Assembly (NCBI GenBank): GCA_013054445.1
Contig: JAAMPI010000055.1
Coordinates: 1 to 64,000 of the forward strand
From: Cudoniella acicularis
Taxonomy: Eukaryota; Ascomycota; Leotiomycetes; Helotiales; Helotiaceae
Length of the DNA: 64,000 nt
Direction of reading: 5' to 3'
Shown: piece by piece, positions 33,232 through 43,889 of the stretch
How positions within the stretch are numbered: the first letter of the stretch is position 1
Layout: the number at the start of each line of letters is the position of its first letter
Translations under genes and position numbers: made by a program
Notes under the pieces: model-generated
What the model saw: only the letters and a program-made list of their open reading frames with translations
What the model was told of the DNA's origin: nothing
The model's database searches: none

Positions 33232-34375
33232 GCTTCCAAGTGAGAAAGGTGAAAGTTTCCTTCGAAAGACCAGCATAGATACAGGAGAATCTTGCTACCA
33301 AATAACCATATTCTTCGTATTTCGCTGTTCCCTTCACAATAATCATCCCCAACTGCGATTCGCCAAAGTTCCATTCAGCTTTGTTATTCCAATGTGTTCA
33401 ATATGGATAGCAGCGAGCACTTACCCAAAGGAGGTATGGAATCTTTAGCAGTCAAGATGCATCGGTCGATCTGTGACCTCACACCATCTGATTGATGAAT
33501 CTTTCATGCCAAAGAGGCTTCTACCCGATAAACGAAGCGGTTTTTCGACTGATTGGTATCCCGTTCCCCCGCAATTCAGTCGGAATTTCAGCCAAAGAAG
33601 TGAGCCCTATTCCGCGGAATATGAATACCCCACATACTTCGCTAGTGGAAAATGCAGTTCAAGCGCAGGAAACGGAGAAAATAACTTCTCTTCGAAATTG
33701 TAACAAGGAACAGGTTCAAGGAGATTGCGGGGTAATCGGAGCAGGAATTGAATTAAATTAATATTTTCGAAATGAAAGCAAAGCTCCAGATTGGAGCCCA
33801 TTCACGTGTTATAAGATCTTTTCTGCAAGTTTTGTGTCCTGTAACGCTACTGCAAGCTTCTCCGCATCGGAGTTCTGACCAAACACACCACTTTAATCCC
33901 GCAGCCCACTTCAGCGGAGATTCAATAATCACCTTTTTTTTCATATGCTTGAACTTGCAGATCATTCACAAGGGTTGTTCTATCCACGCGTACGATCAAC
34001 CATTTTCTGAAAGGAGGTTTTCTAGTTGGAGCCAATATCTGACTGCCTAAGTCCCCCGAACATCCCGATAAAAGCGAGAATCGACATTACCCCTGCTATG
34101 CAGGTCTACTCGACTCATCGCAACTTGTTCAAGGGGGCAGAGGGCGACACCAGCGGCCCCCCAGCTCCAGGATCCTCCAGTAATACCCTGGTTGGCGCGC
34201 AGACAGTGTACAGTATCCACCTATACTAAGACTCTTTTTGCTTTCTAGGAACCCCATTTTTGCCTGATGCATTCTGAGGATTCAAATATATGGCTTCGGA
34301 TCGATAACTCGGCGTACTCCATTCTTCAACCACGATTGAACAACCAGTCTCTCAGCCAAATAAATTTTGAACAGA
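33232..34375. other. Intergenic flank, possible gene fragment next to the LTR
   Basis: On the minus strand, 33370-33232 reads open as NFGESQLGMIIVKGTAKYEE then YGYLVARFSCIYAGLSKETF and ends at the LTR. A GTAAGT...AAAG pair near 33390-33450 could be an intron. I cannot name the family. The remainder to 34375, upstream of the glycosidase gene, shows nothing. Confidence 0.35.
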
Positions 34376-36113
34376 ATGCAATTGCAACTTCCCTTCCTCC
34401 AAGACTCGGCGGCAACTGGCAAGCAATTCTTCGTGAATGGAGAACCTTTCCTTATCAGAGGTGCTCAGTTGCAAAATTCCTCTCTGACTTCGGCCGAATT
34501 CATGCTTGAGATCTGGCCTAAACTAGTTCAAGCAAACATAAACACAGTTCTCGGCTGCGTGCCTTGGGAGATGATAGAACCAGAGGAAGGGAAATTCACA
34601 TTCGACGAGTTAGATGGAGTTATTGAGGGTGCAAGAAAGCACGGCCTTCGTTTGATCCTTTTATGGTTCGGCTCTTTCAAAAATGGTGAGCTTACTTCGA
34701 TGCTTCACTGTGGAAATCCCCCACTTAAAATAAATTCTAACCTTAACTGTGGCCAGGGCTATCGACATATACTCCAGCTTGGGTGAAGAAGGACACGAAA
34801 CGGTTTCCACGCGCAATGTTGCGAAAGGCCGGAGGCCAGTTGGTTGTTGGCGATGTTCTGTCCATTTTCCACGAGGAAGCTCCATTGGCGGACGCGAAAG
34901 CTTTCAAAGCGTTTCTTCAACACTTAAAGGGGGTTGATGGAAATCATTTCACTGTTATAATGGCCCAGGTCGAGAATGAAGTTGGCATCCTGGGAGATTC
35001 GAGGGATGGATCACCGGCAGCAACAGAACGATTTTCTTCTCCTGTTCCACAGAAGCTCATTAATTTCTTGACGGATAACTGGGACTCCCTGCATGATACA
35101 CTTCAGACAAACCTAGGGGCATTTCGGAGGAATTTGCCAGATAATCGAAGCAATAGTTCTTGGGAATCTGTTTTCGGTCAAAGTGAGCGGACGGATGAAA
35201 TATTCATGGCCTACCACTACGCCTTGTATCTCGAGCAAGTAGCCGCTGCGGGAAAAGAAGTTTATCCGTTGCCCCTCTATACGAATGTCTGGCAGGATTA
35301 CGCTGGTGAAGATACCGAAAACGATTTTCCCGTGGTCGTAGGTGGAGGCGGGGATCCTGGAGACTACCCATCAGGAGGTGGTGTTGCCAATGTCTTGGAT
35401 ATCTGGCGTTATTTCGCACCTACACTGGGCTTTATTGCTCCAGATATTTACTTGAACAATTATGATTCTGTGTGCGCCAAATACAGACATAACAACCAGC
35501 CCCTTTTCATTCCCGAGCAGCGCCGCGACGAATATGGTGTTCGACGCATCTGGCTTGCGTATGGCAGCTACCAAGCACTGGGCACGTCAGCATTTGGTAT
35601 CGACACACTCGCAGTTCACGAAAATCCTTTCAAGAAGCATTACGGTCTCCTCGCAAAAGTTTCCTCCCCGGCTCCAGCGCTGGATTCTACTTTGACGAGC
35701 TACTGGCCTCCGGCAAGGATGCTTCACCTGCCGTTACAGCTACCTTTGGGACATGGAACCTCCGAATCGAGAGGTCTTTCGTGTTTGGGAAACCAGGTCC
35801 AGGCTTTGGGATGGTCATTCACCTCGAAGAGGCACGATTTCTGCTGATTGGTGAGGGCTTTCAGGTCAAATTCTCCTCGACACTGTCAACAGCAGTGTTT
35901 ACTGGGATTCTTAAATTTGTGGAAAAGGAGGTTGTCAATGAAACTACAGGGGAGATGCGGTCTTGGAGAACTCTTGGTGGGGATGAGACGAGAAGTGGAG
36001 CAGCCGCTGTGATGCCTGGGGAGAATCCTGACTATGGAGATTTCCCCATCTCCGTGACGATCCCTGCGAGAACTAGGATTGCGGAATGTGAGGTTTATGT
36101 TTTAGAAAGTTAG
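34376..36113 (+). CDS. GH35-like beta-galactosidase with C-terminal DUF5597-type domain, frameshifted
   Basis: Exons 34376-34685 and 34757-36113. The catalytic barrel is complete: FFVNGEPFLIRGAQLQNSS, NTVLGCVPWEMIEPEEGKF, acid/base Glu in MAQVENEVG and nucleophile Glu in PLFIPEQRRDEYG. These are the clan GH-A signatures of bacterial-type beta-galactosidases carrying a C-terminal DUF5597 domain. Near 35665-35690 the frame changes: the upstream frame runs on to a stop at 35847, while the true C-terminal domain (SSAGFYFDELLASGKD, RSFVFGKPGPGFGMVIHL, FPISVTIPARTRIAECEVYV) is in the next frame to 36113. A short deletion with frameshift is likely. The upstream product would keep the active site but lose the last domain. 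No signal peptide is visible, so probably intracellular. Could be an assembly error. Confidence 0.8.
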
Positions 36114-36605
36114 GTCTAGATCTTTATTTTTTGTTGGAGTTTGTGGGGAATCTTCACTCAAATCCCCATTATATAGTGTGGTTTGGTGAAAAGATACTTT
36201 GAAATTTAAGAACTTCAAATAAAGCTAGTGTGGAACAGTGAAAGATTCCAACTCTTCTAAGGGTCTTCCAGCTGTAAATATCAATTCGTGACACTGTTTA
36301 TTGCTAGTTATTTAATTCCTTTGAAGTGTTTCCCTGGAACTTAGCAGGTAAGATTAGCCGAGGCAAGAAAGAGAAAATTTCCCCGCCCCCGCATTTCACT
36401 TCTCAGCAACCCGCATCAGCCTATCACCAAAGAACTTCACAAATAAAGCTGCTGTAACTCTAACTCTTCGGATACTTCATATGATCTTACATCCAGGGAG
36501 CCAAGGAAAACAGCAAGCACGCCGTTATAACCGCGACCGGGAATTTCCAGGGTCGCCAAGGCGTAAAATATTTACGGATGACCTGCATATGGCGGTCGGA
36601 TCAAG
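36114..36605. other. Intergenic
   Basis: 3' flank of the glycosidase gene and 5' flank of the regulator gene. No motif recognised. Confidence 0.4.
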
Positions 36606-38288
36606 ATGGCAAAGGCATGTCGTGAGTGCCGTGTTTCCAAACGAAAATGTTCCCGTGTCGATATCGATGGGCCGTGTGCACATTGTTCAAAGAGCGGCCT
36701 TTCATGCTCCAGCACACTCAGGACAAGGAGAGACGCACACATCGTCCCCCGTACTTCGGTTGATCAGGAAGACTTGCAAAGCATCAGCCTTCAGCAAGAA
36801 ATAGTTGTTGAGCTGGTGGAACATTATATTGACAAAATCCACGACAGGCCTCACAGCTTATTCCACTTACCTACATTAAGAGAGAGCGTCAGAAAGCGAA
36901 CCATCAAGAAGCCATTACTGCTAGCTATATGTAGTCTTGGATCCAGGTTTTCGACGCGAGCAGAGATACGCACGCTCGAATACCAATTAACGGCCGAAGC
37001 AAAACGTATGATTCTCGCCGACTTGGAAAATATATGTCTGGAAACTATACAGACCTGCGTTTTGGTTGCGAACTTATGTGCAGCAAGCGCAACACCGTCA
37101 TCGGAGGCGCTCTTCTTCCGTGAGCTTCTTAGTCTGATTGCAAATTCTTTTATCTGAGCTGAAACAATAATATATAGGAATTGCAATCGGCATGGCGCAA
37201 ATCATGCGGCTCCCATCACTTGACCCCGCCGATAAAGAGGTGACACGGGAGCTTAAAAGGAGAGTTTGGTGGTCACTCTTCATGGCTGACTGCTGGTACT
37301 CTTCCGGCCTCGGTCTACCACGCCAGATAAATGACACCGAAAGATCCTCTGACCTTCCCATGGAAGAAAGTACATTTCATGCCCTCCCTGTAGATCACCC
37401 TACTTTGGACAGGCCCTGGAAACCAGGATTATGGGCTCACATGATCACACTCGTTGAACTTTTCGGACCCATCCAAGACTTCAATCGTCGAATCGTACAA
37501 GAAGATCTCGAAGACGCAGAAATTAACAGATGTACCTACGACTTATCGCAAAAGCTTGACGCCTGGGAAAACAATCTTCCAGCCGACACCAAACTCAACC
37601 CGGAAAACCTCGAGGCGCATAAGAGAAGAGGCACTGGCGGACCATTTGTTGCTTTACATCTGGGGCTTTACCACTACTCAACTTTGCTATATTTCCAGTA
37701 TCTGGAGACCGAAGGAATCTTCACAAACACCACGAAAACCTTTGCAGAGCGCTGCAAACATCATGCTTCTTCCTATAGCGCACTCCTCAAATTTTCTCGA
37801 GAGCACAAAGGATTCCAAGTAGTGTATCCTACTATTGGGCACATGGCTATCGTCTCCTCTTCAGTATTGCTGCACACCCTATTGTTCGGCGACGAAAATC
37901 AAATACCCAGTGCTCGGAATAGCCTGAACGCCAACTTTGAAGCTCTCATCGAGCTTGCACAATACTGGTCCGCTATAAAATCCATGGTAAAACTTCACCT
38001 ATCACAATCTCACACCTACATGGCTGGGTGACTTGGCTGACGTTGCTTTAGATCGAGCGGCTCGTCGTGTTCCAGAAAACGTGTCTTTTTGCAAAGCAGC
38101 ATCCCCACAAACTTAACAGGTGGATGATACGCTTTTTGATCGAGCATGCGCTGCCGATTGATGAAAAAGTCTCGGATCTGGCATATACATCTACCCCTCA
38201 TGAGCTCCAGATCATGCATGTAGAGACCCAAAAGCTTACGGATCAGGGCCGTTTCACGAATTTTCCATTATTAACACATCCTGATTAA
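36606..38288 (+). CDS. Zn2Cys6 fungal transcription factor
   Basis: Exons 36606-37119, 37178-37986 and 38052-38288 join in phase to 519 residues. The N-terminus is a Zn2Cys6 cluster, C-x2-C-x6-C-x8-C-x2-C-x6-C (CRECRVSKRKC ... CAHCSKSGLSC). The fungal-specific transcription factor homology domain follows (KEVTRELKRRVWWSLFMADC, GLPRQINDTER). The third exon (IERLVVFQKTCLFAKQH) completes the usual C-terminal helix bundle. Such proteins bind CGG half-sites in the nucleus and often regulate neighbours, here the glycosidase and the sugar transporter. The start is supported by MAKACREC, standard spacing for this class. Confidence 0.9.
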
Positions 38289-38937
38289 GTTTCACGTACT
38301 GAATTATACGGAATTGGATAATATTTGTGTTGAGCTGTAATAATATACAAGATGTTTCAACGGCTACCCCGCACTTGGAACATAATCACTAGGCTTTCAG
38401 CTGCGGCGGGGCGGGCAAAATGATACTTGAGTGGGTCTCGATAGGAAGGGGTCGAAGACGTATGGTGAAGCCATGACCGAGCGAGAGAGCGTTAGGAAAA
38501 GATTGAAGAAGAGGATCGAGCAGCGGGTGGGCGAACTTTTATAGACGTTGAAAACGGCGGGCTGGCCCGTGCACGCACCTTGCCTAAAGTAGAGGGTCGC
38601 TAAACCCAGGGGGGAACCGGAGTACTGAGATTATATAATTAAAATTATAAAATAGCCGAGATAATCAGTTGAATATAGTATAAAACAAATAAGATATAAA
38701 CGTTATATAAACCCTTGTTTCAAATCTAAGAAATATATATTAGATAAGCAGGGTACGGGAAAGACTGCGTGCTGAGATTGTGGGTCCCTTCTCCCCTCTA
38801 GAAACGAGTGGGACGACAAGGGATGCACTCTCCCTCGCTGGGACCACAAACCCATGCGTACAGGATGCGTAGATGCGAATAAGATTGGGTAGGAGGACCG
38901 AAAGTCGCACTTCTTCACCACTTCCTCTAGACGCACA
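38289..38937. other. Intergenic
   Basis: 5' flank of the transporter gene. 38630-38730 is AT-rich. No gene recognised. Confidence 0.4.
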
Positions 38938-40557
38938 ATGACGGACCCCAAAGACAAGCACTCCGCGACCTATCTCGACCATGCTACCACGGGCACATCC
39001 AACGCATCCAACACGCCTCCAGCTCCAGCTCCCGCTCTCAAAATCACACGAGATTCGTGGAAGGACAACAAGAAGGGCATCGCGATATGTTTCATCATCA
39101 ACATGGCTCTGTTCGAATATGGCCTAGATCAAGGCATGGTGAACGGTTTTCAAGCTATGCCTGGCTTCTTGCACGACTTTGGCTATCAAGATCCCCACTT
39201 GCCAATGGGCTACGGAATTTCGACCATGGTGCAACAACTCATCACTAGCCTCGTGTCTGCCGGCATGTTCGTCTCCACCTTCGTATCAGGCTGGCTGAGC
39301 AACAAGATAGGCCGCAAAGGGGGCCTCTGGGTAGCCATTTTCTTGATGATACTCAGCGTCACGATTCAGATTTCCGTCATCAACTTCGGTGCTCTGTACG
39401 CAGGTCGCATTCTGCTGGGCTTCTCCAATGGACTGCTCCTCGTTTGTACGCAGCTGTACGTGCAAGAGACCATCCCATCCAACCTACGTTCCTTAGCCTA
39501 CACTTTTTATCAATTTTGGATCAGCTTTGGTGCGTTGCTTGGAACGGTAGTCAACAACGAAACTTCGAAGAGGCTAGATCGATCATCCTATCGCATACCC
39601 TTGGGAGTCCTTTACATAATTCCAGTATTGCTGGCCATCGCACTCCTCTTCCTGCCCGAGACGCCACGACATCTCGCTGCCCATGGAAAGTACGACGAAG
39701 CAACACGCGCGCTTCGCTTTCTACGTGACGCCGCCTATATGGACCTCCAGATCGAGGAGGAAATGGCTGAGATCAAGCATTCCATCGAGATTGATAAGGA
39801 GATAATCAGCACCGTCGGCTATCGTGAAATGTTCCGTACAGCTGCCATCAAACGCACGCTGACCTCGTTAGGCCTGGCTCTCTTTTCTGCTGCAAATGGC
39901 GTTCCTTTCGTTACTCAGTATGGCGTCTACTTCTTCATGTTGTCTGGAGACACGCAACCTTTCCGCGACGGTGTCGTCCTTTCCTGCGTTGGTCTTGCCG
40001 GTGTTCTGGCCACCCCCCTTTTCACCGGCAAAGTGGGCAAGAGGTTGATATTAATGACTGGTGGTTTAGTACAAGGGCTGTGCATGCTCGGCATGGCGCT
40101 TTCATACTCTATTCGCGGCATTGACGGGCTCAGTGGAAGGGTCACCATTGCCATGTGCTCCATTTACTTGTTCACTGCTTCAGCCACAACATCGCCGTAC
40201 TCGTGGCAGGTCGCTGGAGAAGTTCCAACGCAACGGCTCCGTGGTCACACACTCGGATTCGCCTCGTCGGTAACTTATCTCTGTGGATGGTCCATCACCT
40301 TTACAATCCCATATTTCATCAATCCAACGGCGTTGAATTGGGGTGCTCGTTACGCATACATTTGGTTCGCCAGCAACCTTCTGATTTGCGTCTTTACCTT
40401 CTTTGTTGTGCCAGAGACGAATAAGCGCACTCTCGAAGAGATCGATGAGTGCTACATCCAAAAGGTTCCAATCCGAAATTTTCCTCGCTACGAATGCGTT
40501 GGCACGATGAGCTCGCGGTTGGAAGTTGTTCAAAAAGTCAAATCGGAGCACGAGTAA
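38938..40557 (+). CDS. MFS sugar porter (hexose/alpha-glucoside type)
   Basis: Single exon, 539 residues, normal for the family. Twelve hydrophobic helices are visible. Sugar-porter motifs: SNKIGRKGG after helix 2, AGRILLGFSNG in helix 4, PETPRHL at the end of helix 6, and VPETNKRTLEEID after helix 12. The loop QVAGEVPTQRLRGHTLG is typical of fungal maltose/hexose transporters. It imports sugars at the plasma membrane by proton symport. With the nearby beta-galactosidase and regulator it may serve uptake of released sugars. Codon use is rich in C-ending codons, unlike the AT-rich flanks, suggesting good expression. Confidence 0.93.
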   Translation: MTDPKDKHSATYLDHATTGTSNASNTPPAPAPALKITRDSWKDNKKGIAICFIINMALFEYGLDQGMVNGFQAMPGFLHDFGYQDPHLPMGYGISTMVQQLITSLVSAGMFVSTFVSGWLSNKIGRKGGLWVAIFLMILSVTIQISVINFGALYAGRILLGFSNGLLLVCTQLYVQETIPSNLRSLAYTFYQFWISFGALLGTVVNNETSKRLDRSSYRIPLGVLYIIPVLLAIALLFLPETPRHLAAHGKYDEATRALRFLRDAAYMDLQIEEEMAEIKHSIEIDKEIISTVGYREMFRTAAIKRTLTSLGLALFSAANGVPFVTQYGVYFFMLSGDTQPFRDGVVLSCVGLAGVLATPLFTGKVGKRLILMTGGLVQGLCMLGMALSYSIRGIDGLSGRVTIAMCSIYLFTASATTSPYSWQVAGEVPTQRLRGHTLGFASSVTYLCGWSITFTIPYFINPTALNWGARYAYIWFASNLLICVFTFFVVPETNKRTLEEIDECYIQKVPIRNFPRYECVGTMSSRLEVVQKVKSEHE

Positions 40558-40776
40558 ACTTGCGATAAAAGTGATGTACAATGAGAAGACTGAAAAGAAT
40601 ACGCGAAAATTCTGTCGCAAACTTATGCTCGTTGATTAACTTCGGCTAGACAACGAAGTTCTTGGTTTTGTACCCCTGCCGCTGTGATGCAAATAATACA
40701 TCACGGGCTTCGTCCTTTTTGAACGTTAGTAAATACCTAAAAATCGCAGAATGCTCTTACCTTCCCGAATTCTCGT

Positions 40777-41910
40777 TCATTCATGCATGTCCATTTTCAG
40801 TACCAACTTGCCCGGCGCGCCAGCGTGGTAATCCTGGACGAGCTCATTGAGCTTTCCAAACGGATATTCTGACTTCCTAGCTCGCACACCATGCTTCTTA
40901 CAAAAGTCAAACATGTCTCTCATGGCCCGATTAGATCCAATAAGCGTGCCCTCGAGCTTGATTCTTCTGAATACAAGATCTATCGCTGACACATGGAAAC
41001 CGTCTGATGGAAAAGATACAACAACGACCCTTCCTCCATCGCGGACAAGCTCAACGCCGTACTCAAATGCCTTTTGTGTGTCCGGTAAAATAAACACCAC
41101 ATCCAAGCCCATCTCAGACGGTAACTTCCAGCCATCTTCCTCACCCATCCTCTGCTTGACTTCCTTGGCCGTTTCTTTCGAGGCATCGATAATTGTAGCT
41201 CCTGTCTCAAGCTCCCGTGCAAGTTGTAGCGCGCGAGGCGCTACATCAACTCCCGTCGTCTTCAGGCCCATCCTAGAAGCGAACTGCAAACCCAAGTGAC
41301 CCAAACCACCACCACAGCCCATGATACCAACTCGATGCCCGGGACTGAGCTCGCACTTCGCGATCGCGGCAAACATTGTGAGCCCTGCACACATAAGTGG
41401 CGCAACTTCCGTAGCCGTAAGTTCATCGGGTATCAACGCAAGCTGCCGAGCATCAACAATAGCATACTCTCGAAACCCGCCTGGATTGTGGCATCCCAGG
41501 CCCGCACCAGAAAGAGGGCAGAAGACTGAGAACCCTGGCGGATCGGGCAAAGGAGGCGACGGGTCCTGGCATTCGCGGCACCGTCCGCATACATGGTATC
41601 CGCGTCCCGATACAGCGACGCGGTCACCCAGACGATAGCCATGACAATCATCATCGTTCTCTTTTCCAGGGGGCAGACCAACTACGGTACCGGCGAACTC
41701 ATGGCCGCCGATGTGTGGGAGTGTGGGTGGAGTGACAGTGCCTGCGGCTATGACGGCGTCGGTATGGCAGTATGAGCAGGCTTCTACGCGGATTAAGAGG
41801 TCATTTAGGTCTTCAATGGCGGGGAGAGGGAGATCGCGTAATTGGTAAGGGGTGTTGAATTCTTCGAGAACCCAAGCTTTCATTGTCGCGGGGAGCTGCG
41901 TTTTGGCCAT
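40777..41910 (-). CDS. Zinc-dependent alcohol dehydrogenase (MDR family)
   Basis: Single exon, 377 residues from the ATG at 41910. GroES-like N-domain with catalytic-zinc ligands in CSYCHTD and GGHEFAGTVVG. The structural-zinc lobe reads CGRCRECQDP, then a longer loop before a later Cys (FSVFC), so the fourth ligand spacing is unusual. Rossmann motif GIMGCGGGLGHLGLQFA binds NAD(P). It oxidises or reduces an alcohol/aldehyde pair; substrate unknown. It is divergent from the O-methyltransferase gene, with about 360 bp between starts, so the two may be co-regulated. Confidence 0.92.
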   Translation of the reverse strand: MAKTQLPATMKAWVLEEFNTPYQLRDLPLPAIEDLNDLLIRVEACSYCHTDAVIAAGTVTPPTLPHIGGHEFAGTVVGLPPGKENDDDCHGYRLGDRVAVSGRGYHVCGRCRECQDPSPPLPDPPGFSVFCPLSGAGLGCHNPGGFREYAIVDARQLALIPDELTATEVAPLMCAGLTMFAAIAKCELSPGHRVGIMGCGGGLGHLGLQFASRMGLKTTGVDVAPRALQLARELETGATIIDASKETAKEVKQRMGEEDGWKLPSEMGLDVVFILPDTQKAFEYGVELVRDGGRVVVVSFPSDGFHVSAIDLVFRRIKLEGTLIGSNRAMRDMFDFCKKHGVRARKSEYPFGKLNELVQDYHAGAPGKLVLKMDMHE

Positions 41911-42268
41911 AGTGGTCAAGTATCAGGAATGCTCAATCCAATTTCATAATTCATCCCTTAGCGAATTCCATCTCCCAATCTCCAGAAAGCTTTTATACAG
42001 TTTGCAAATCAATCTTGCAAGCGTTTCAATAATGCGGGGCCGTGGACATGGGGGATTGGGTTAGTGGGGATGGGGCAATTGCCAAGGACGGAAACTTACA
42101 TATTGTGGCAGGCATTACAAAGTAATTGAATGTGGGGACGTCAGGGATGTCTGAACCCTGGTGGAGATGAAACTCCAAAATCGACATATAGGGTTCCAAA
42201 CATCAGTTGTTAGTTCATCGAAAAGCTCAGCCGTCATTGAGTCTGAGCTGCGTAAGCCCCAGGCAGCC

Positions 42269-43889
42269 ATGTCGTATCTGTCCATCCTGAGGACGTCTCT
42301 CAACGACAAGCTCCAACAAATGGAGACTGAATTGTCAGTCAGCTCCCACAATGGCTCTCCGTATTTACTGGAAGCACATCCATATTTGGCATTCGACGAT
42401 GCAGACAATATACCTTCAAGAAAGGTCTTCGACCTGATGGAGCAAATACGCATGGACCTCAAAGCCGTCGACTCTCTGATCACCCCGACAAGGTTCAAGT
42501 TGGTCGAGCTTGGAACCCTGCATTATAAGTCCGCAGCATTAAATGCGGCTGTAGTGCTGAACGTTGCAGACGCCATTGAAGCGGTCGGAGGCGAAGTAAC
42601 TCTTGAAGATTTGGCAAAGAAAGTTGACGTCAATGAGCACAAGCTAGGTATCGTTCCTTCCATTGACTGACACATTGCTCCGTGCTAACCATTGCAAGGT
42701 AGGATACTGCGTACATTGACAGGAGAATTCATTTTCCAAGAAACCTCGCACAATGTCTTCAAGAATACAAGGCACAGTATCGCACTAGCTGGGTCGCAAG
42801 GCGCGCGCTCGTTCCTTTCTTTCATGTAAGTAACCTGCAGCACTACTGCCACAACTGCTCTCCGCTCACAGCTTTGTATAGTACAGATTTGGGCATGAAG
42901 TGTGCAACCGGAATTCCAAAAGACCTTTCCAACCCCGAAACCAAGCATTCCTTCGCCGAGACCACTGCACCATTTTGCAAGGTCGTATCGAAGAACGGTC
43001 AGACATTCGCTCAATACATGGGCAATCCGGAGAATGCGACGATGGTTGAGCTAGGAAATGAGGGCATTGTTGGGTGGTTGAATGTGCGTTTCAACGTTCA
43101 AGCATGACTGGTTTCTAGACTGATTTGCTTGTGGAGCAGAAACTGACAAGAGCGGCATTGCTTTACGACTATCCTTGGGCGGAATTGGGAAGCACTAAGG
43201 TTATTGATCTCGGAAGTGGCACGGGAGACAGCGGCATGGACGTGATGCGGAAGTTTCCTCAACTTAGCTGGGTCTACCAGGATCTTGAGCCCGTCATCGA
43301 AAGCTTGAAGAAGGTGAGTAAAATTCGTTATAGGTAAATATTTAATACGCGTACTTATCTTTGTGGAGGACTTCCCTGGGGACTTGATAGATCGAGTCGA
43401 CGACGGCAGAATATCTTTTGTCGTGCAAGATTACTTCCAGCCAAACGCAAGCGATGGAAATGTATGGTACATGAGAGGCGTTTTGTAAGCTGCCCTAGTT
43501 GACCCGAAGAGAAGGCAATTTTACTTACCAGTAAATGCAATTGCAGGCATGAATACAATGACGACCAAGTCCTCGCGATCCTCAACCACCTCACCGCTGC
43601 CATGCGAAGGACACCCAACTCCAAGATGATCATCAACGAGGTCTTGAACTCCAGTCCAATAATTGTTCCGACGTCGTCAATGTCAACACCATCGGAACAT
43701 ATTCCTGGCTCTCAATCAGCGATGGCAAGCATGGCCAACATCATGACCTGGAGCACATTTTCACTGTTCGGAGGGAAGGAGAGATCTTATCAAGAATATG
43801 AAAGTTTGCTAAATACAGCTGGGCTGAAGATATCCAGATTCTTTCAATTTCGGACTTTTACAGTTATGCTTGAATGTGTACTCGCATGA
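42269..43889 (+). CDS. SAM-dependent O-methyltransferase
   Basis: Six exons (42269-42647, 42699-42825, 42882-43083, 43119-43313, 43369-43484, 43547-43889) join in phase to 453 residues. The N-terminal winged-helix part (TLEDLAKKVDVNEHKLGRIL) is followed by the SAM motif KVIDLGSGTGDSG and VVQDYFQP. The catalytic-His region HEYNDDQVLAILNHL and the closing RSYQEYESLLNTAGL are typical of fungal plant-type O-methyltransferases acting on phenolics or polyketides. The frame is open upstream with another ATG at 42167; I chose 42269 because the upstream stretch looks non-conserved. No polyketide or peptide synthase is in the window, so its substrate is unknown. Confidence 0.88.

Noticed and set aside
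40180..40620. 146-codon minus frame over the sugar porter gene
   Set aside because: Shadow of the strongly conserved MFS frame on the other strand.
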